Positions 7,722 to 16,430 of a DNA stretch of 47,615 nt are shown here, piece by piece. How positions within the stretch are numbered: position 1 is the first letter of the stretch; each line of letters begins with the position of its first letter. Below the pieces are notes generated by a model, which saw nothing but the letters and a program-made list of their open reading frames with translations, was not told the origin of the DNA and did no database searches. The position numbers were made by a program, and so were the translations under genes. Source of the stretch: an uncultured Muribaculaceae bacterium (lineage in GTDB: Bacteria > Bacteroidota > Bacteroidia > Bacteroidales > Muribaculaceae); the NCBI GenBank assembly GCA_947174275.1, contig CAMWIJ010000017.1:1-47615 (forward strand). Reading direction: 5' to 3'.

Positions 7722-8855
7722 ATGGAAGCGCTTCAATCATATTGGTGGTTTCTGATATCACTTCTCGGAGCATTGCTCGTGTTTCTGCTTTTCGTGCAGG
7801 GAGGGCAGACGATGCTTTTCTGCTCGCATTCGAGCATGACACGTAATCTCAAAGTCAATTCACTCGGCCGCAAATGGGAACTGACATATACGACACTCGT
7901 AGTGTTCGGCGGCGCGTTTTTCGCATCATTCCCGCTGTTCTATTCAACATGTTTCGGCGGCGCCTACTGGCTGTGGATGCTCATATTGCTCAGCTTCATA
8001 TTGCAGGCTGTGAGCTATGAGTTCCGCCGTAAGCCCGGCAATCTGCTGGGCACCCGCGTTTATGACGCGTTTCTCTTCTTCAACGGCTGTGCCGGCTGCA
8101 TACTTCTCGGCGTGGCGGTGGGCATGATGATATTCGGCGCCGATTTCACGGTGACGAAGGGGAATATTCTTGACGGAGGCCAACCTGTGATATCGGTGTG
8201 GAACCCCTCGCACGGCCTTGAGGCAATCTTCAACTGGCGCAATCTGCTTGTCGGATTTACAGTGCTGTTTCTCGCCCGCACCAACGCAGCGCTCTATTTT
8301 ATCAACAGCATCGAGGAGGGCACAGCGTTTCGTGCCCGTCAGCGCAGGGCGGCGTTGGTCAACGGAGCAGTGTTCGTCGTGCTGTTTCTGGCGCTTGTGG
8401 CCGTGATATTCACCTCCGACGGCTACGGATATGATGCCGACGGAGTTATCAGCGAAGTGCCTTATAAATATGCCGACAATCTGATGTCGCTCTGGTGGCT
8501 CGGATTTATATTCGTAGTCGGCGTGGTGATGGTGCTCTACGGCCTGGGCAAGACAGCAGTGCGGCGGGTCTACAATCACGGCATAGTATGGACAGGCGCC
8601 GGCACCGTTCTCGCAATCCTCGCCCTGATGTGTCTGCTGGGGTATAACGACACAGCATTTCTTCCGTCGGTCACTGACCCGCAGAGCTCGCTGACCATAC
8701 GCAACAGTTCATCGTCATATTTTACACTGAAAGTGATGACATGGGTATCCGTGCTGTCGCCCATAGTGATAGCATATATCGCAGTGGTGTGGCGCAAACT
8801 GTCAAAACCGCCGTTGACCCCGACAGAGCTCGAGCACGAACACGACGCCTACTGA
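7722..8855 (+). CDS. cydB: Cytochrome bd ubiquinol oxidase subunit II
   Basis: This is the second integral subunit of the cytochrome bd oxidase, structurally paired with CydA and needed for heme d assembly. It has 377 residues with about eight to nine membrane segments. The N-terminus (YWWFLISLLGALLVFLLFVQ followed by GGQTMLF) and the block YEFRRKPGNLLGTRVYDAF match the CydB family. It ends LELEHEHDAY-like, with a charged cytoplasmic tail. The start at 7722 is the first ATG after the palindrome, 17 bp past its right end. A long perfect hairpin (8894-8940) lies 38 bp beyond the stop. No cydCD exporter genes are present in the window. Confidence 0.95.
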   Translation: MEALQSYWWFLISLLGALLVFLLFVQGGQTMLFCSHSSMTRNLKVNSLGRKWELTYTTLVVFGGAFFASFPLFYSTCFGGAYWLWMLILLSFILQAVSYEFRRKPGNLLGTRVYDAFLFFNGCAGCILLGVAVGMMIFGADFTVTKGNILDGGQPVISVWNPSHGLEAIFNWRNLLVGFTVLFLARTNAALYFINSIEEGTAFRARQRRAALVNGAVFVVLFLALVAVIFTSDGYGYDADGVISEVPYKYADNLMSLWWLGFIFVVGVVMVLYGLGKTAVRRVYNHGIVWTGAGTVLAILALMCLLGYNDTAFLPSVTDPQSSLTIRNSSSSYFTLKVMTWVSVLSPIVIAYIAVVWRKLSKPPLTPTELEHEHDAY

Positions 8856-8893
8856 ATGTAAGTAGAGATATGTAGTGGTGGCTTGAAATGGCT

Positions 8894-8940
8894 GATACCA
8901 TCAATAAGGGCGTTTTACAAACGCCCTTATTGATGGTATC
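8894..8940. terminator. Bidirectional terminator between cydB and the AT-rich island
   Basis: A perfect 22-bp inverted repeat (8894-8915 and 8919-8940) has a 3-nt loop. It sits between the convergent cydB and the carboxypeptidase-regulatory gene. It lacks a strong T run on either side. It also marks the boundary where base composition changes to AT-rich. Confidence 0.7.
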
Positions 8941-9036
8941 GACTATTTCTGAAACCTTTAACTTAACAGCATTGGGTTAGCTATATCACCGCCATACAGG
9001 ATATTGGTATTCCCGTTTCAGCCTTTCTGCGACCCA

Positions 9037-9894
9037 TCAGTCTTCCATCTCGATGCATTCTATGAAGAACGGTGTGGAAAATGGGGTTTTCAACCAGAAA
9101 TTTTCTGAGAAGTATCTCGACCAGGTTTTTCCTCCGACCAGATTGCTTTTAAACCAGAATATCTCATTGTCAAGGTTGTCGAGAAATTCAATTTCTACCA
9201 TAGCATCGTCGGGAAGCAGTATCGGCTCCGGCAATTCATATTCAAATTTGCCGCTCGTCTTGTCGTCATCAAGGCGGTATTCAAAGAAAACGGGCTTCGT
9301 CAACACATTTATGAATTTGTTTGTCGGATCTTCCTTGACACGGCTCATGTCATAGACATTGATCCTGAAATTCATCTTTGTCATCTGCTTGTCCCCCTCG
9401 CAGAAGTAAAATCCCACTTTGTCAAGCAACAGTTTCGTATTCTTTTTTGCATGAAATTCATAGCCGTAGCTATCTCCTGCGGTCTCCCCTTTAATACATG
9501 TTTTCAACATTGACCAACCGTGCTTTTTCCCTACCTTCCTGGCCTTCCTTTTTGTCCTTGATGCGTATGAAACTATTACCTCGGGCAGAATACTTGCTGA
9601 GGGACACAATTTTATATAGTTTACTGAGTCCTGCAAAAATTGATTGGCGGTCAACTTCATTGTGCTATAGCCTAAATATGATATGGTTATAGTATCGGTC
9701 GGCTTGATCTTATCCGATTTCAGACAGAAATTGCCAATGCTGTCGCTCAAAACAGCGACATACCGTTTCTCTGCGCGTATGGTCGAATATGGCAGACATT
9801 CATCGTTTTCATCAACCACAATTCCCTTAACAGTTTCAGCGGATATTTCCAAAGATAGAAGTGAAAGTATAGTGATTAAAAATACACGACTCAT
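9037..9894 (-). CDS. Secreted protein with carboxypeptidase-regulatory-like domain
   Basis: This is a 285-residue exported protein. A signal peptide (FLITILSLLSLEISA) is followed at about residues 22-105 by a CarboxypepD_reg-like beta domain, seen in VKGIVVDENDECLPYSTI and DTITISYLGYSTM. This is the plug-proximal module common in Bacteroidetes outer-membrane and surface proteins. The rest (about 110-285) is a lysine-rich segment and a beta-rich region without a recognised family; no TonB-dependent barrel follows, so it is not a truncated SusC by length alone. The ATG at 9894 puts the signal peptide at the N-terminus; the longer reading frame does not. The gene is AT-rich compared with its cydB neighbour and belongs to the island. 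Its function is unknown; surface or periplasmic carbohydrate or peptide binding is only a guess. Confidence 0.75.
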   Translation of the reverse strand: MSRVFLITILSLLSLEISAETVKGIVVDENDECLPYSTIRAEKRYVAVLSDSIGNFCLKSDKIKPTDTITISYLGYSTMKLTANQFLQDSVNYIKLCPSASILPEVIVSYASRTKRKARKVGKKHGWSMLKTCIKGETAGDSYGYEFHAKKNTKLLLDKVGFYFCEGDKQMTKMNFRINVYDMSRVKEDPTNKFINVLTKPVFFEYRLDDDKTSGKFEYELPEPILLPDDAMVEIEFLDNLDNEIFWFKSNLVGGKTWSRYFSENFWLKTPFSTPFFIECIEMED

Positions 9895-10068
9895 GGTGCA
9901 ATGAATTATAATAGTAGCTAAATGCATATTTAATAGAGGAGTTCTGTTATTTCAAAATTAGTTATCATGAAAGGGGCACACTTTATTAGACCATTCCACC
10001 AGATGTGTTTCAATCTGTTTAAATAGCTTGGTGTGCCCCATTATTTTTTATTCAAAGGTTAATATTAT

Positions 10069-10964
10069 CTACATTGAAATCGAATCTATTTTCTCCCAAA
10101 GTTGTCGGCTTGCCGGAGCAATTGATATATTTGAAGTGAATTTTTCTTTTTCGCTTTTTTTAATCTGAGATTGGTTGATTATCGCTGTATAGCCATCTGT
10201 AAAATCTTTTATATCGTCTATCGAGTCAAAATCTTCGACAGTTCCAATATAATTTTTCAGTATTTGTAGTTCCGATTTCCGCTCGGGATATTTTGATATT
10301 AATCGGTTAAACATTATATCAGTATCATCACTATATGTGTTTTCAAAGAAACAGTCGATATCATTAACCAAAGCATCAATACTTATATTTGAAGTGTCGA
10401 ACCCTAATTCTGATAATGATTTAAGAGTTGATGTTGCCAACTCTTGTGTAGTATTGAAATCCATATCGTCTTCAAGTAGAAGATTCAATATGACTGCATT
10501 ATGAAACGCGCCAAAATTAGTTGAATCATTATGGTATATTTGTATGAGATCCTTAATCTGTCCTTCTATTTCACTACGTTCGTTGGTCGACAATGTATTC
10601 GCCTCATTAATTTTATCAATTGTTTCTCTTAGCTTTTCAGCCTTCCAATGTTCTCGTGACGTGCTTATAGCTAAAGCTTCATGACGTATGTTATTTGCAT
10701 CGGTATAACCGAAATAATCTGCTTTTACAGATCTCCAAAATCGTTTCCAGCCCAGCGAGATTTAGATGTTGGGTGCGTATTGCTAAATTCTGATGAATAA
10801 TCATTTAACGTATTAATCAATGAGATGTATTCAGAATTATAATCACCTTCTTGATAAATAGATGAGTCATCATCTGAAGAGCATGCTGTGAAAGCGAACA
10901 AAATAGCCATTGCTGCAAAATAGTGCTTTACTACATAAATAAATGGTTTCTTAAATGATTTCAT
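10069..10964 (-). pseudogene. Frameshifted lipoprotein gene
   Basis: Two pieces of one gene are seen. The first (10964-10725) encodes a signal peptide with lipobox (LFAFTACSS) and about 70 residues, then stops. The second frame is open from 10761 to 10069 and continues with FWRSVKADYFGYTDANNIRH and about 210 more residues rich in Asp, Ile and Asn. The frames differ by -1. Restoring one A in the AAA run (TTT on the plus strand at 10744-10746) joins them as SRWAGKRFWRSVKADYFGY, giving about 298 residues. No classical slippery heptamer is present, so a real mutation or a sequencing error is likelier than programmed shifting. The product would be an outer-membrane or periplasmic lipoprotein of unknown function. 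A 174-bp gap to the next gene holds a GGGGCACAC/GTGTGCCCC inverted repeat, a possible terminator. Confidence 0.75.
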
Positions 10965-10993
10965 TTTAATATAATTTATTGGTTAATAAATAA

Positions 10994-11407
10994 TTAAATA
11001 TCGGTATTCAGCAAAAATGAAGTTCCCGTATATACATTTCCGTTTTCAGTAATTATTTCTATGTGAAAATCTGAAATATCATAAACTTCAATCTCAACAA
11101 CTAATTGAGAGGTATCAAAAGAATGGTGGTATGTATGGTTATCTTTCAAATCTGTTATACAACATGTACATTCACCTTCGGGGATTGTAAAATTAATGGT
11201 AAAGATACCTCCATTATAGATGCAATTTACATGTTGTCGATTTGGTGCATTGGGTCTTCTTTTATGATTATTGTGATTTTCTTTTTTTAATACTATAAAA
11301 GTATTTTGCGGTGAGTCTGATTGTTGATTGGGAGTTGCCTGCATTATTCCCGGTAATGTTCCACCAATTGTTAAAAATAGGGGAATCATAAATTTGGATA
11401 GTTTCAT
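10994..11407 (-). CDS. Small secreted protein, DUF3244-like
   Basis: This is a 137-residue exported protein with a signal peptide (FMIPLFLTIGGTLPGIMQA). A basic, Asn/His-rich linker (KKENHNNHKRRPNAPNRQHV) follows, then one Ig-like beta domain ending FHIEIITENGNVYTGTSF. The beta domain resembles the small DUF3244 proteins of Bacteroides, but the match is by pattern only. An unusual CTCC cluster lies in the domain and could bind metal or form disulfides. The ATG at 11407 is preferred to the upstream TTG. It is 29 bp upstream of the broken lipoprotein gene and has its own promoter (11436-11464). With the TPR regulator upstream it may form a small secreted-protein and sensor cassette; this is inference. 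Confidence 0.6.
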   Translation of the reverse strand: MKLSKFMIPLFLTIGGTLPGIMQATPNQQSDSPQNTFIVLKKENHNNHKRRPNAPNRQHVNCIYNGGIFTINFTIPEGECTCCITDLKDNHTYHHSFDTSQLVVEIEVYDISDFHIEIITENGNVYTGTSFLLNTDI

Positions 11408-11435
11408 TGTAATCAAGTATTTAAAATTTTGATTG

Positions 11436-11464
11436 CAAAGTTAGCGGTAACAAAATATACACAA
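11436..11464 (-). promoter_or_regulatory. Promoter of the small secreted protein gene
   Basis: On the minus strand TTG (11464-11462) precedes TAACTTTG (11443-11436) with an 18-bp spacer, near the Bacteroidetes consensus. It lies about 30 bp before the ATG at 11407. Confidence 0.6.
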
Positions 11465-11645
11465 TAAAAAATGAGACATGAAAAATGCCTCAAATAATTT
11501 GATATATGATTGGAAATTAGCTTATTATGACATGCGGGAAGTCTAAATAATTCCTCATGCCATATACATTACGTAATGAGTTGATATTTAGTAAATTAGC
11601 GTTTTTATAAGCTGAAAAAATGATATTGCTTTGATTTTTAGGCAA

Positions 11646-13394
11646 TTACGAGAGTTTTTCTAAAAATATTTTTTTGTGTGGTGCTTCAGAGTCAGAAATA
11701 CGTTTTGTTAGACGAGATTTTTTTAGATAAAACAGTTTGTATTTTATATCTGTAAACAAGCATACCGCTCTAACCGAGAACCCGGCAAAAACTAATGACA
11801 GAAAAGTGTAATCGGATTCTTTTAGATATGGGCATTCATTGCGTAGGCAAGACATGATTCCTCCAAGATAATTGTCTACGGCATTTTCCAATTGTTTAAG
11901 ACTCTTTGGGGAACGTAGTTTCTTTAACTCGTTCTCTATATTATGAAGTATTGAATTACGTGTGTTCTCAGATTTTCCTTTTTCAAAATACTCGTTACAT
12001 AACATATTGAGTGTCGACCATTTTTCTTTGAAGAGCGTCTCTATTATTTTTATATTTTCTGACTCTGTATGCTGTTTGTCTCCCAATTCTTTTTTTAGCT
12101 CTGAAACAATTTGCGTTTCTTTTGAGAGTCGGTTCCTTAAGAACTTGAGCTGTGAGTCATATCTGTCTGATTGGCTCTTCATATAAAGTAAAGAGGTCAT
12201 AGCAGTTTCGAGTTCAGCATCTCGGCTCTTCAGTTTAAGTCTGTTAATCCTGATTAATAGAAATGTGATTGTGGTAGCTACAAAAATTACGACAATTATC
12301 AAAAAAGAGAGAAATTTTGATTTCTGTCGGTTTATTCGAGCTTTTTCTGAATAAAAATCACTTTGGATACCTGTTATTGACTCATTTAATAAAGCTTCTG
12401 CAATATTGCTTTGCAGTATCAATAGTGAGTCTGCTAAGAATGATGCATATTTGTAGTTGTCAGTAGCTTTGGCATGGAGATATGTCTCGTATAAAATATG
12501 GGCTTGTTGTTCTTTGCTGCTCGCTAATAAAGTCGCTTCATCTATATAGCTGCGTGAGTTGTCAAAATTGCCATCGTCTCTGGATAATTGGCTATTGATA
12601 ATAAGACTTTCAATTATTTCGTCGTCAGTCGAATTTTCGGTTATAGTGGGAAATGATTCTATATCCACATATTCAGGGCGACCGGTTTTAATTTTAATGG
12701 CAATAAGGGTGTTTTTCAAATAATCATTATAATTCTCGTCTATGCCCGTTTCGGCGGTACTTGCATTATACAAACTGTCCATCAATGTAATTGCAGCTTC
12801 ATCTTTATTCCCATTTAAGAATATTGTGGCTAAATCACATAAAGCGTAACGTTGGTTTAATTCTTTTCCTGCTAATTTGTAATTTCTAATAGCTTCTTTT
12901 GTGTAGGTTTCAGCTTGGGGATAATTGTACACATCGAAAAATATATCGCTTATTAATTCCGCAGACTTTGCAATCCAATAAATGTTTTCATCTTCTTTTG
13001 CAATGTCGTATGCCGTAAGTCCGTATTTCATTGCGGTCTGTAGGTCATTTCTGTTGTAGGCAACCTTTGCATTATAAAAATTTGCCCGCAAGGGGAGATC
13101 ACCTGATGTATCATACTTATAGTGTCTGTATGCAAATTGTATCAGAGAATCTGAAGATACAGTAATTCCACATTTAATCTGCGCTTGAGTGTAAAGTAAT
13201 GCATAATACGCAAATTCATCTGACGTTAACTGATCAGATTTTATCTCAGATAAAAGATTTAAGGCGGCGGTAGGATTTCCTTCAATGATATTGTCGGCAT
13301 CATTGAGTATCTGATCATTCTTGCTATCGCCACATGATACAAGGCTATGCAAGATTATGAGAATTAAAATGTATGATAAGTTCGTATTTTTCAT
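11646..13394 (-). CDS. TPR membrane-bound regulator (signal/lipobox, TPR, TM, coiled coil, HTH)
   Basis: This 582-residue protein has the layout of Bacteroidetes membrane-tethered transcription regulators. It carries a lipobox-like signal (LHSLVSCGDS), a helical tetratricopeptide region (about residues 25-350), one transmembrane helix (about 358-380, FLSFLIIVVIFVATTITFLL) and a charged coiled coil (about 385-450). The C-terminus, with FLSLVFAGFSVRAVCLFTD followed by a Lys-rich helix, looks like a helix-turn-helix unit. The periplasmic TPRs would sense a ligand or partner and the cytoplasmic end would bind DNA; this role is inferred from architecture. It is AT-rich like its neighbours and is the last gene of the island. 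The second protein of this type in the window (31684-33393) is GC-rich and only architecturally similar. Confidence 0.75.
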   Translation of the reverse strand: MKNTNLSYILILIILHSLVSCGDSKNDQILNDADNIIEGNPTAALNLLSEIKSDQLTSDEFAYYALLYTQAQIKCGITVSSDSLIQFAYRHYKYDTSGDLPLRANFYNAKVAYNRNDLQTAMKYGLTAYDIAKEDENIYWIAKSAELISDIFFDVYNYPQAETYTKEAIRNYKLAGKELNQRYALCDLATIFLNGNKDEAAITLMDSLYNASTAETGIDENYNDYLKNTLIAIKIKTGRPEYVDIESFPTITENSTDDEIIESLIINSQLSRDDGNFDNSRSYIDEATLLASSKEQQAHILYETYLHAKATDNYKYASFLADSLLILQSNIAEALLNESITGIQSDFYSEKARINRQKSKFLSFLIIVVIFVATTITFLLIRINRLKLKSRDAELETAMTSLLYMKSQSDRYDSQLKFLRNRLSKETQIVSELKKELGDKQHTESENIKIIETLFKEKWSTLNMLCNEYFEKGKSENTRNSILHNIENELKKLRSPKSLKQLENAVDNYLGGIMSCLRNECPYLKESDYTFLSLVFAGFSVRAVCLFTDIKYKLFYLKKSRLTKRISDSEAPHKKIFLEKLS

Positions 13395-13462
13395 ATTATT
13401 TTATTGTCTAATTTATGACGACTATAAAAAAGATTTGAAAAATAAAGTTGGTGGGGTCAGCA

Positions 13463-14056
13463 TCACAGCATGCTGACGCCGTCGATGTCGCTGAGGCGGG
13501 CGGTGAGGCTGTTGTAGTCGTCGGCGCGGACAGCGAGTGTCATGCTGCAGGCGTTGTCAAACTGCTGGCTGACGATTTCCGGCTGGGTCTGTTTAACCAG
13601 CCGCATCACATCGTTCATCGAAAGATAGGGAAAGGTGAATTCTATGCGTTTCATCAGCTTTCGCTCTACAATCTCAGCCTCTTCGATCGACATGCGGGCT
13701 GCCTCACGGTAGGCCGCTATGAGTCCGGATGTGCCGAGCTTGATGCCGCCGAAATAGCGCACCACGACGATGACTACGTCGGTGAGTCCGAACGAATTTA
13801 TCTGGCCGAGTATCGGCTTGCCTGCGGTGCCTGACGGCTCGCCGTTGTCGTTGCTCTGAAAGTCGTTGCGGTCAAAGCCGAGCATGTAGGCCCAGCACAC
13901 GTGGCGCGCGTCGAAATATTTTTTCTGATAGGTGGCGATGACCGCTTTCGCTTCGTCGGCCGACTCGGCATGATGTGCGAAAGCGAGAAATTTGCTCATT
14001 TTCTCGCGGAACACCGCTTCTGATGGTTTCTCTATTGTGAGATATGTGTCGGCCAT
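13463..14056 (-). CDS. yigZ: YigZ/IMPACT family protein
   Basis: This is a 197-residue cytoplasmic protein of the UPF0029/IMPACT family, whose eukaryotic members regulate the Gcn2 kinase; the bacterial function is unclear. It shows the family core FDARHVCWAYMLG, then SNDNGEPSGTAGKPILGQI and VVRYFGGIKLGTSGLIAAYR, followed by a C-terminal ferredoxin-like DUF1949-type domain. It is the last gene of the ftsX-to-yigZ operon, 9 bp after the DUF2148 gene. A GTCAGCAT/ATGCTGAC hairpin overlaps its stop codon (13456-13477), followed on the minus strand by T-rich sequence that may terminate the operon. GC content drops sharply just downstream at the island edge. Confidence 0.92.
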   Translation of the reverse strand: MADTYLTIEKPSEAVFREKMSKFLAFAHHAESADEAKAVIATYQKKYFDARHVCWAYMLGFDRNDFQSNDNGEPSGTAGKPILGQINSFGLTDVVIVVVRYFGGIKLGTSGLIAAYREAARMSIEEAEIVERKLMKRIEFTFPYLSMNDVMRLVKQTQPEIVSQQFDNACSMTLAVRADDYNSLTARLSDIDGVSML

Positions 14057-14065
14057 GCGCAGTGA

Positions 14066-14587
14066 TTACTTGCGGTCGAAAAATGGATTTTTTGAGGTGG
14101 CGCTGACAGCGATGGCAAGCACCTGGCGGCAGCCGGGGAGCAGATTGAGACGCATGGCGCCCATTCCTGCAGAAAAGAGAGTGCGGGTGTCGACGCGGCT
14201 GTCGGCGGCAAGTGAGCACGCCGAGCCGATGGCGATGCCCACGTCGATGGAGTTGAACGCGCACGGAGCTGATGCGGGCTTGTCGGCACATGTCGGGAAG
14301 CCGCAGTGCCCGCAGTTGAGCCCCATAGGCTGGGGGCGTATGCCGACGAGCACTACGGCATCGCCCTGGAGTATGTTGGCGGCGTCGCGCTGATAGACCG
14401 GTCTCGATGTTTCGGCAAACAGTTGGAGCATGGCGTCAGACAGGCGGCGCATGTCATCGCCTTCGACAAGTATTGTCTCGATGAGGTCGTTGCCTTTTGC
14501 CTTGGGGGCGGTGCGTATGGCTGTCATCATGCGGCGCGCGGTGTCGATTACCTGCGCGTGTCGGTCGTCGCGTTGGTTGAGTATCAT
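14066..14587 (-). CDS. DUF2148 ferredoxin-domain protein
   Basis: This is a 173-residue soluble protein of the DUF2148 family, described as containing a ferredoxin-like domain. Cys clusters CGHCGFPTCADKP, then a Cys in ASAPCAF and one in GSACSLAA, give five cysteines that could hold an iron-sulfur cluster. The N-terminal third is helical. Its role is unknown, probably redox-related. It lies between queA (37 bp upstream) and yigZ (9 bp downstream) in a compact operon, on the same strand. The ATG at 14587 is the first in frame and gives the usual family length. Confidence 0.85.
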   Translation of the reverse strand: MILNQRDDRHAQVIDTARRMMTAIRTAPKAKGNDLIETILVEGDDMRRLSDAMLQLFAETSRPVYQRDAANILQGDAVVLVGIRPQPMGLNCGHCGFPTCADKPASAPCAFNSIDVGIAIGSACSLAADSRVDTRTLFSAGMGAMRLNLLPGCRQVLAIAVSATSKNPFFDRK

Positions 14588-14624
14588 AGAGTCCGGTCGA
14601 TATAATATTAAGTTTCTTAAATTC

Positions 14625-15674
14625 TTAAATAATGAGCATGGCGTCGCCGTAGGCGCCGAAGCGGTAGCCTTCTTTCACGGCTTCGTCGTAGGCTTTCATC
14701 ACGAGGTTGTAGCCACCGAATGCGGCCACCATCATGAGCATGGTGGAGTAGGGGAGATGGAAGTTGGTGACGAGCGCCGTGGTGACGGTGAAGTCGTAGG
14801 GGGGAAAGATGAATTTGTTGGTCCACCCTTCATAGACTTTGAGCTTGCCTCCCATGCTGACTGCCGTAGCCATGCCGCGGAGCACTGATGTGCCGACTGC
14901 GCATACCCGGCGGCCTTCTGTCTTTGCCTTGTTGACAGTCTCTACGAGTTGGGGCGTGATGAAAATCTGCTCGGAGTCCATGCGGTGTTTGGTGAGGTCC
15001 TCGACGTCGATTTCGCGGAAGTTGCCCAATCCGCTGTGTATTGTGGCGAAAGCTTGCTCGACACCTTTGATTTCAAGGCGTTTGAGGAGCTCGCGGCTGA
15101 AGTGCATGCCTGCTGCGGGAGCCACGATGGCGCCTTCGTTTTTTGCGAAGATGGTCTGATAGTCGGTGACGTCGTTTTCGTTGGGCTCGCGCTGTATGTA
15201 GTCGGGCAGCGGAGTCTCGCCCAAAGCGTAGAGCGCGGCCTTGAACTCTTCGTGGGGGCCGTCGTAGAGGAAGCGCAGCGTGCGTCCGCGCGAGGTGGTG
15301 TTGTCGATGACTTCGGCCACCATCGACTCATCCTCACCGAAATACAGCTTGTTGCCGATGCGTATCTTGCGGGCCGGCTCCACAAGCACATCCCAGAGCT
15401 TGTGCTCCTCGTTGAGCTCTCTGAGGAGGAATACCTCGATGCGTGCGCCTGTCTTTTCCTTGTTGCCGTAGAGACGTGCGGGAAACACCATCGTGTCGTT
15501 GAACACCATCACATCTCCCTCGTCAAAATAGTTGATAATCTCTTTGAATACGTGATGGGTGATCTCGCCGGTCTTGCGGTTGACCAGCATCATGCGGCAT
15601 TCGTCACGACCCGGAGCGGGTTCCTGAGCTATCAGCTCGTCGGGCAATTTGAATTTAAATTGGGAAAGCTTCAT
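14625..15674 (-). CDS. queA: S-adenosylmethionine:tRNA ribosyltransferase-isomerase
   Basis: QueA transfers and isomerises the ribosyl part of SAM onto 7-aminomethyl-7-deazaguanine in tRNA, making epoxyqueuosine at the wobble base of GUN anticodons. The 349-residue length is standard. Diagnostic segments are FDLP-like [20 protein letters not shown] near the start, [17 protein letters not shown], the block [18 protein letters not shown], then [10 protein letters not shown] and the C-terminal [19 protein letters not shown]. The start at 15674 gives the expected [12 protein letters not shown]-terminus. It is 31 bp after truB in an operon, so two tRNA-modifying enzymes are expressed together. Other queuosine genes are not in the window. 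Confidence 0.97.
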   Translation of the reverse strand: MKLSQFKFKLPDELIAQEPAPGRDECRMMLVNRKTGEITHHVFKEIINYFDEGDVMVFNDTMVFPARLYGNKEKTGARIEVFLLRELNEEHKLWDVLVEPARKIRIGNKLYFGEDESMVAEVIDNTTSRGRTLRFLYDGPHEEFKAALYALGETPLPDYIQREPNENDVTDYQTIFAKNEGAIVAPAAGMHFSRELLKRLEIKGVEQAFATIHSGLGNFREIDVEDLTKHRMDSEQIFITPQLVETVNKAKTEGRRVCAVGTSVLRGMATAVSMGGKLKVYEGWTNKFIFPPYDFTVTTALVTNFHLPYSTMLMMVAAFGGYNLVMKAYDEAVKEGYRFGAYGDAMLII

Positions 15675-15705
15675 CTTCTTTTATGTTCGTTTCTTTTGTT
15701 GTTTC

Positions 15706-16416
15706 TTAGAGAGTGTTATCGTCGGTCTCGAGCTCCACGTTGCGCAGCATTTCAACCGCTTCGTCGAGCTGAAGACACCGGTCGATTGTGGCGTCGCCCA
15801 CTCTGGTGCGACGCAGAGCGGTGAGATGTCCGCCCGAGCCGAGCGCCTCGCCGATGTCGCGGGCAAGCGCTCTGATGTAGGTGCCTTTGCTGCACACTAC
15901 GCGTATGGTGATTTCCTCCTGCGAGTATTTCAGAAGTTCGATTTCATCGATTACGAGCACCTTCGGCTTCAGTTCCACCGTTTTGCCTTTGCGGGCAATG
16001 TGGTAGGCGCGTTTGCCGTCAACCTTGCATGCCGAGAATGCCGGCGGCACCTGCTCGATGCGTCCGGTGAATTTCCGGAGCGTCTCCTCTACCTGCGGCT
16101 GCGATATATGGCCGGTGGGGTAGCGGGCGTCGATCTCTGTCTCGAGATCAAACGACGGGGTGGTGGCGCCGAGCGCTATCGTGGCTATATATTCCTTGAC
16201 GCCGCTCTGCAGCTGCTCAATCAGTTTTGTCGACTTGCCGCTCACTATGATCATGACTCCGGTGGCAAGCGGGTCGAGGGTGCCGGCATGGCCCACTTTC
16301 ATCTTTTTGATGCCAAGACGGCGCAGCATGACCCCTCTGATGCGTTTCACCACATCAAACGATGTCCAGCCGTAAGGCTTGTCGACATATATTGTTTCTC
16401 CGGCGAGAAAATTCAT
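15706..16416 (-). CDS. truB: tRNA pseudouridine-55 synthase
   Basis: TruB converts U55 in the T-loop of elongator tRNAs to pseudouridine and also helps tRNA folding. The 236-residue protein shows the N-terminal VDKPYGWTSFDVVKRIR, the catalytic motif HAGTLDPLATG with Asp48 as nucleophile, then VPPAFSACKVDGKRAYHIAR and CSKGTYIRALARDIGEAL. It is shorter than E. coli TruB because the C-terminal PUA domain is missing, as in other Bacteroidetes. The start at 16416 fits the family. It lies 14 bp after uppP and 31 bp before queA, in the same operon. Confidence 0.96.
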   Translation of the reverse strand: MNFLAGETIYVDKPYGWTSFDVVKRIRGVMLRRLGIKKMKVGHAGTLDPLATGVMIIVSGKSTKLIEQLQSGVKEYIATIALGATTPSFDLETEIDARYPTGHISQPQVEETLRKFTGRIEQVPPAFSACKVDGKRAYHIARKGKTVELKPKVLVIDEIELLKYSQEEITIRVVCSKGTYIRALARDIGEALGSGGHLTALRRTRVGDATIDRCLQLDEAVEMLRNVELETDDNTL

Positions 16417-16430
16417 TTCTTTATTGTCTC

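Noticed and set aside
10725-10764. Programmed -1 ribosomal frameshift in the island lipoprotein
   Set aside because: No X-XXY-YYZ slippery heptamer or strong downstream structure is present at the frame overlap. A single-base indel in AAA explains the data more simply.
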